NCBI RefSeq assembly: GCF_018682675.1 | Contig: NZ_JAFMTR010000115.1 | Location: 1 to 64,000 of the forward strand | Direction: 5' to 3' | Length of the DNA: 64,000 nucleotides | From: Sphingopyxis soli | GTDB lineage: Bacteria > Pseudomonadota > Alphaproteobacteria > Sphingomonadales > Sphingomonadaceae | Position numbers and translations under genes: made by a program | Notes under the pieces: model-generated | The model's database searches: none | Told to the model about the DNA's origin: nothing | Seen by the model: only the letters and a program-made list of their open reading frames with translations | Shown: one piece after another, positions 62,294-64,000 of the stretch | Layout: the number at the start of each line of letters is the position of its first letter | Numbering within the stretch: position 1 is the first letter of the stretch

Positions 62294-63618
62294 TGTCTCC
62301 CGAGGGTTGATGCGTCCGCCCGGCCGATCTCCGATTTATGGATCAACCGGGCGAGCCAGACGAACAGCAGCGCCGCGACGAGATACATCGGCGCCAGCGC
62401 ATAATAGGCCATCTGCAGCGCATGCTCGCCATGCTCCGGCCGGAAATAGTCGCTCGCCATGCCGACGAAAGTCGGACCGAGGCCAAGGCCGACCAGGTTC
62501 ATGACGAGAAGCAGCAGGGCGCCCGATATCACCCGCGCGCCCGGATCGACTTCGCCCTGGACGAAGGTGACGGTCGCAGGAAGGAAGAAGGAATTGAGGA
62601 AGAGCGGAACGAACAGCAACGCAAGAGCGATCTCCCAGCGATCGACCATCGCAAAACCCAGAAAGAAGGGCAAGGCGAGGAGCAGCGAGAGCGCCGGAAT
62701 GCTGGCATAGGCGGCCTTGTTCTTCACGGCGAAGCGGTCGATCAGGCGGCCGGCAACGAAGATGCCGGCGCCCATCCCCAGCCCGACCGCCAGCGCATAC
62801 CAGATCGCGACATCTTCGAGCGTCATTCCCTTTTCGCGCATCAGGAAGAGGGTGGCGAAATTGCTGAGGCCGTAGGTGATGAAATTGGCGGCGCCGCTTG
62901 CCAGTGCAGCGACCGCCAGAACCCGATTACCGAAGAAGGCACGGATCGCCGATCCGAAACTTTGCGTGGGAGTGGCGGCCGATGTCGGCACCGGATCAAA
63001 CCGGCCGCGTTCGGGCTCGGGAATAACGAGATAGACGATGATCGCGGTGAGCACGCCGACCGCGCCCACGACATGAAAGGGGATGCGCCAGTCATAGGCG
63101 GCCGCCAGCGAAGCGCCAAAGGCGACCCCGAGCGCGGAACCCAACGGCGGTCCGAGATTGAATATGCCCATCGCCGTGCCGCGTTGTTCGCGTGGATAGG
63201 TATCAGAAATGATGGCATAGGATGGCGGCACACCGCCCGCCTCCCCGATTCCCACCGTCATGCGGGCGACGACAAGCTGACCATAATTCGCCGCCATGCC
63301 GCAGGCGGCGGTCGCGGCGCTCCACAGGCCACAAGCCATCGACAGGACCTTCACGCGGTTCGTGCGGTCCGCAAGCCAGCCGACCGGGATGGCGATGAAG
63401 CAATAGAAGAGCGCGAAATAGAAGCCGGTGATCCGGCCGAGCTGGCTGTCGCTGATCCGAAGGCTGTCCTGGATCGGCTTTGCGAGGATCGACACGAGCT
63501 GCCGGTCGAGGAAGTTCAGCACATAGACGAAGCAGAGCATGCCCAGCACCAGACCCCGCTTGTCCCGGCCGGTCGTATGGGACGCGGCCGGGCGGTCCTG
63601 CAATCCGTTCAAATCCAT
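62290..63618 (-). CDS. MFS transporter, spinster-like
   Basis: A 442-residue twelve-helix transporter. FLDRQLVSILAKPIQDSLRISDSQLGRITGFYFALFYCFIAIPVGWLADR is the conserved start of the spinster-like (Spns) group found in many sphingomonads, followed by RMTVGIGEAGGVPPSYAIISDTYP. The ATG at 63618 is MDLNGLQDRP. It is coupled to the tannase-family gene by an ATGA overlap and follows an acyl-CoA-synthetase-type gene by 29 bp. It probably moves an aromatic acid or other hydrolysis product across the inner membrane. Confidence 0.9.
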   Translation of the reverse strand: MDLNGLQDRPAASHTTGRDKRGLVLGMLCFVYVLNFLDRQLVSILAKPIQDSLRISDSQLGRITGFYFALFYCFIAIPVGWLADRTNRVKVLSMACGLWSAATAACGMAANYGQLVVARMTVGIGEAGGVPPSYAIISDTYPREQRGTAMGIFNLGPPLGSALGVAFGASLAAAYDWRIPFHVVGAVGVLTAIIVYLVIPEPERGRFDPVPTSAATPTQSFGSAIRAFFGNRVLAVAALASGAANFITYGLSNFATLFLMREKGMTLEDVAIWYALAVGLGMGAGIFVAGRLIDRFAVKNKAAYASIPALSLLLALPFFLGFAMVDRWEIALALLFVPLFLNSFFLPATVTFVQGEVDPGARVISGALLLLVMNLVGLGLGPTFVGMASDYFRPEHGEHALQMAYYALAPMYLVAALLFVWLARLIHKSEIGRADASTLGRQ

Positions 63619-63647
63619 ATGCGTCCCTCCGCCATCATGTGCTGTGC

Positions 63648-64000
63648 TTATCGATCGGCTTTTACATCCGATGCGCCCCCGGCCTTTGCCTTGCTGCTCT
63701 GCCAGCGCCTGGCCTGTTCGATATACCAAGGGAGAATTTCAGGCGTGGCCGTCGCATCGGCGTTGATGACCTTGGCGACCGGCCAGCCGGCAAAGAGTCG
63801 TTTGATCGGAAGCTCCTGCTTCTTGCCCGACAGCGTAAGGGGAATCGCCGGCGCCGCAATCAGCCGATCCGGCACGAAGCGGGGCGAGAGCCCGGTGCGG
63901 ATGGCCGATGCGATCGCCGCTTCGGCCTCGGCATGAAGTTCGTTCCCCTCGTCGGGAACCACGAACATGATGAGCTCGCTGCCCCCGGCGCCATCCTCCA
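63648..64000 (-). CDS. Acetoacetyl-CoA synthetase-like AMP ligase, partial at window edge
   Basis: Only the C-terminal 117 codons are in the window. The reading frame enters from the right edge as EDGAGGSELIMFVVPDEGNELHAEAEAAIASAIRTGLSPRFVPDRLIAAPAIPLTLSGKKQELPIKRLFAG. The PLTLSGKKQELPIKRL block holds the catalytic lysine and is typical of acetoacetate-CoA ligase or closely related acyl-CoA synthetases. An internal ATG at 63968 is not the true start. It heads the leftward cluster with the MFS transporter and two esterases, so a CoA-activated acid derived from their substrate is likely. Confidence 0.8.
   Translation of the reverse strand, partial: EDGAGGSELIMFVVPDEGNELHAEAEAAIASAIRTGLSPRFVPDRLIAAPAIPLTLSGKKQELPIKRLFAGWPVAKVINADATATPEILPWYIEQARRWQSSKAKAGGASDVKADR

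Overview
The window looks like a chromosomal segment of a sphingomonad alphaproteobacterium (Sphingopyxis, Sphingomonas or Novosphingobium type). The evidence is the high GC content, six TonB-dependent receptors (TBDRs), a D-mannonate dehydratase closely resembling the known Novosphingobium enzyme, and alphaproteobacterial REP-like palindromes between genes. No rRNA, tRNA, CRISPR array, insertion sequence or phage gene was recognised. The genus is inferred from gene content only.

Positions 1-15.8 kb are mostly housekeeping. The first genes of the division/cell-wall cluster (mraZ, then rsmH running off the left edge) lie behind a 10-bp periodic G-rich array that resembles MraZ boxes. Next come a cysK-type cysteine synthase translationally coupled to two membrane proteins, a ZnuD-like TBDR with a Zur-like box, fabG and fabD separated by a GxxExxY protein, a divergent murein-recycling pair (S66 LD-carboxypeptidase and a MurC-like ligase), the rpsF-rpsR-rplI operon, pterin carbinolamine dehydratase, a small metallopeptidase, ccmA-ccmB and folE.

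Positions 15.8-22 kb hold two convergent TBDRs with similar upstream promoter elements. The first has a long structured leader with an intrinsic terminator and a possible Shine-Dalgarno-sequestering pairing.

Positions 22-33.2 kb form a polyuronate-utilisation locus: a TBDR, a beta-helix lyase-like protein, two alginate-lyase-family (PL5/PL38-like) enzymes, a GH105 unsaturated uronyl hydrolase, D-mannonate dehydratase, a DUF4861 protein and a GntR/FCD regulator. Its promoters carry palindromic operator candidates.

Positions 33.2-39.7 kb contain a D-aminoacylase-like amidohydrolase, a regulator with two TetR units in one chain, a divergent TBDR with a 33-bp palindrome between them, and a beta-lactamase-fold esterase.

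Positions 39.7-48.6 kb contain a tryptophan-catabolic operon read leftwards: an Lrp-type regulator, kynA, kynB, kynU, a nitrilase-superfamily enzyme, a gentisate-dioxygenase-family bicupin, an FAH-family hydrolase, a maleate cis-trans isomerase and a zeta-class GST isomerase. phhA is divergent. The enzyme set suggests a tryptophan-to-fumarate route through 5-hydroxyanthranilate, maleamylpyruvate, maleamate and maleate, which is the most interesting hypothesis here.

Positions 48.6-57.3 kb contain a small secreted Lys-rich protein, an MHS transporter, and a TBDR-carboxylesterase-acyl-CoA ligase-TetR operon. Similar operator palindromes lie in front of the transporter and the TBDR. Positions 57.9-64 kb hold an orphan secreted repeat protein and a leftward cluster of acyl-CoA (acetoacetyl-CoA-like) ligase, MFS transporter, tannase-family esterase and Tat-exported esterase.
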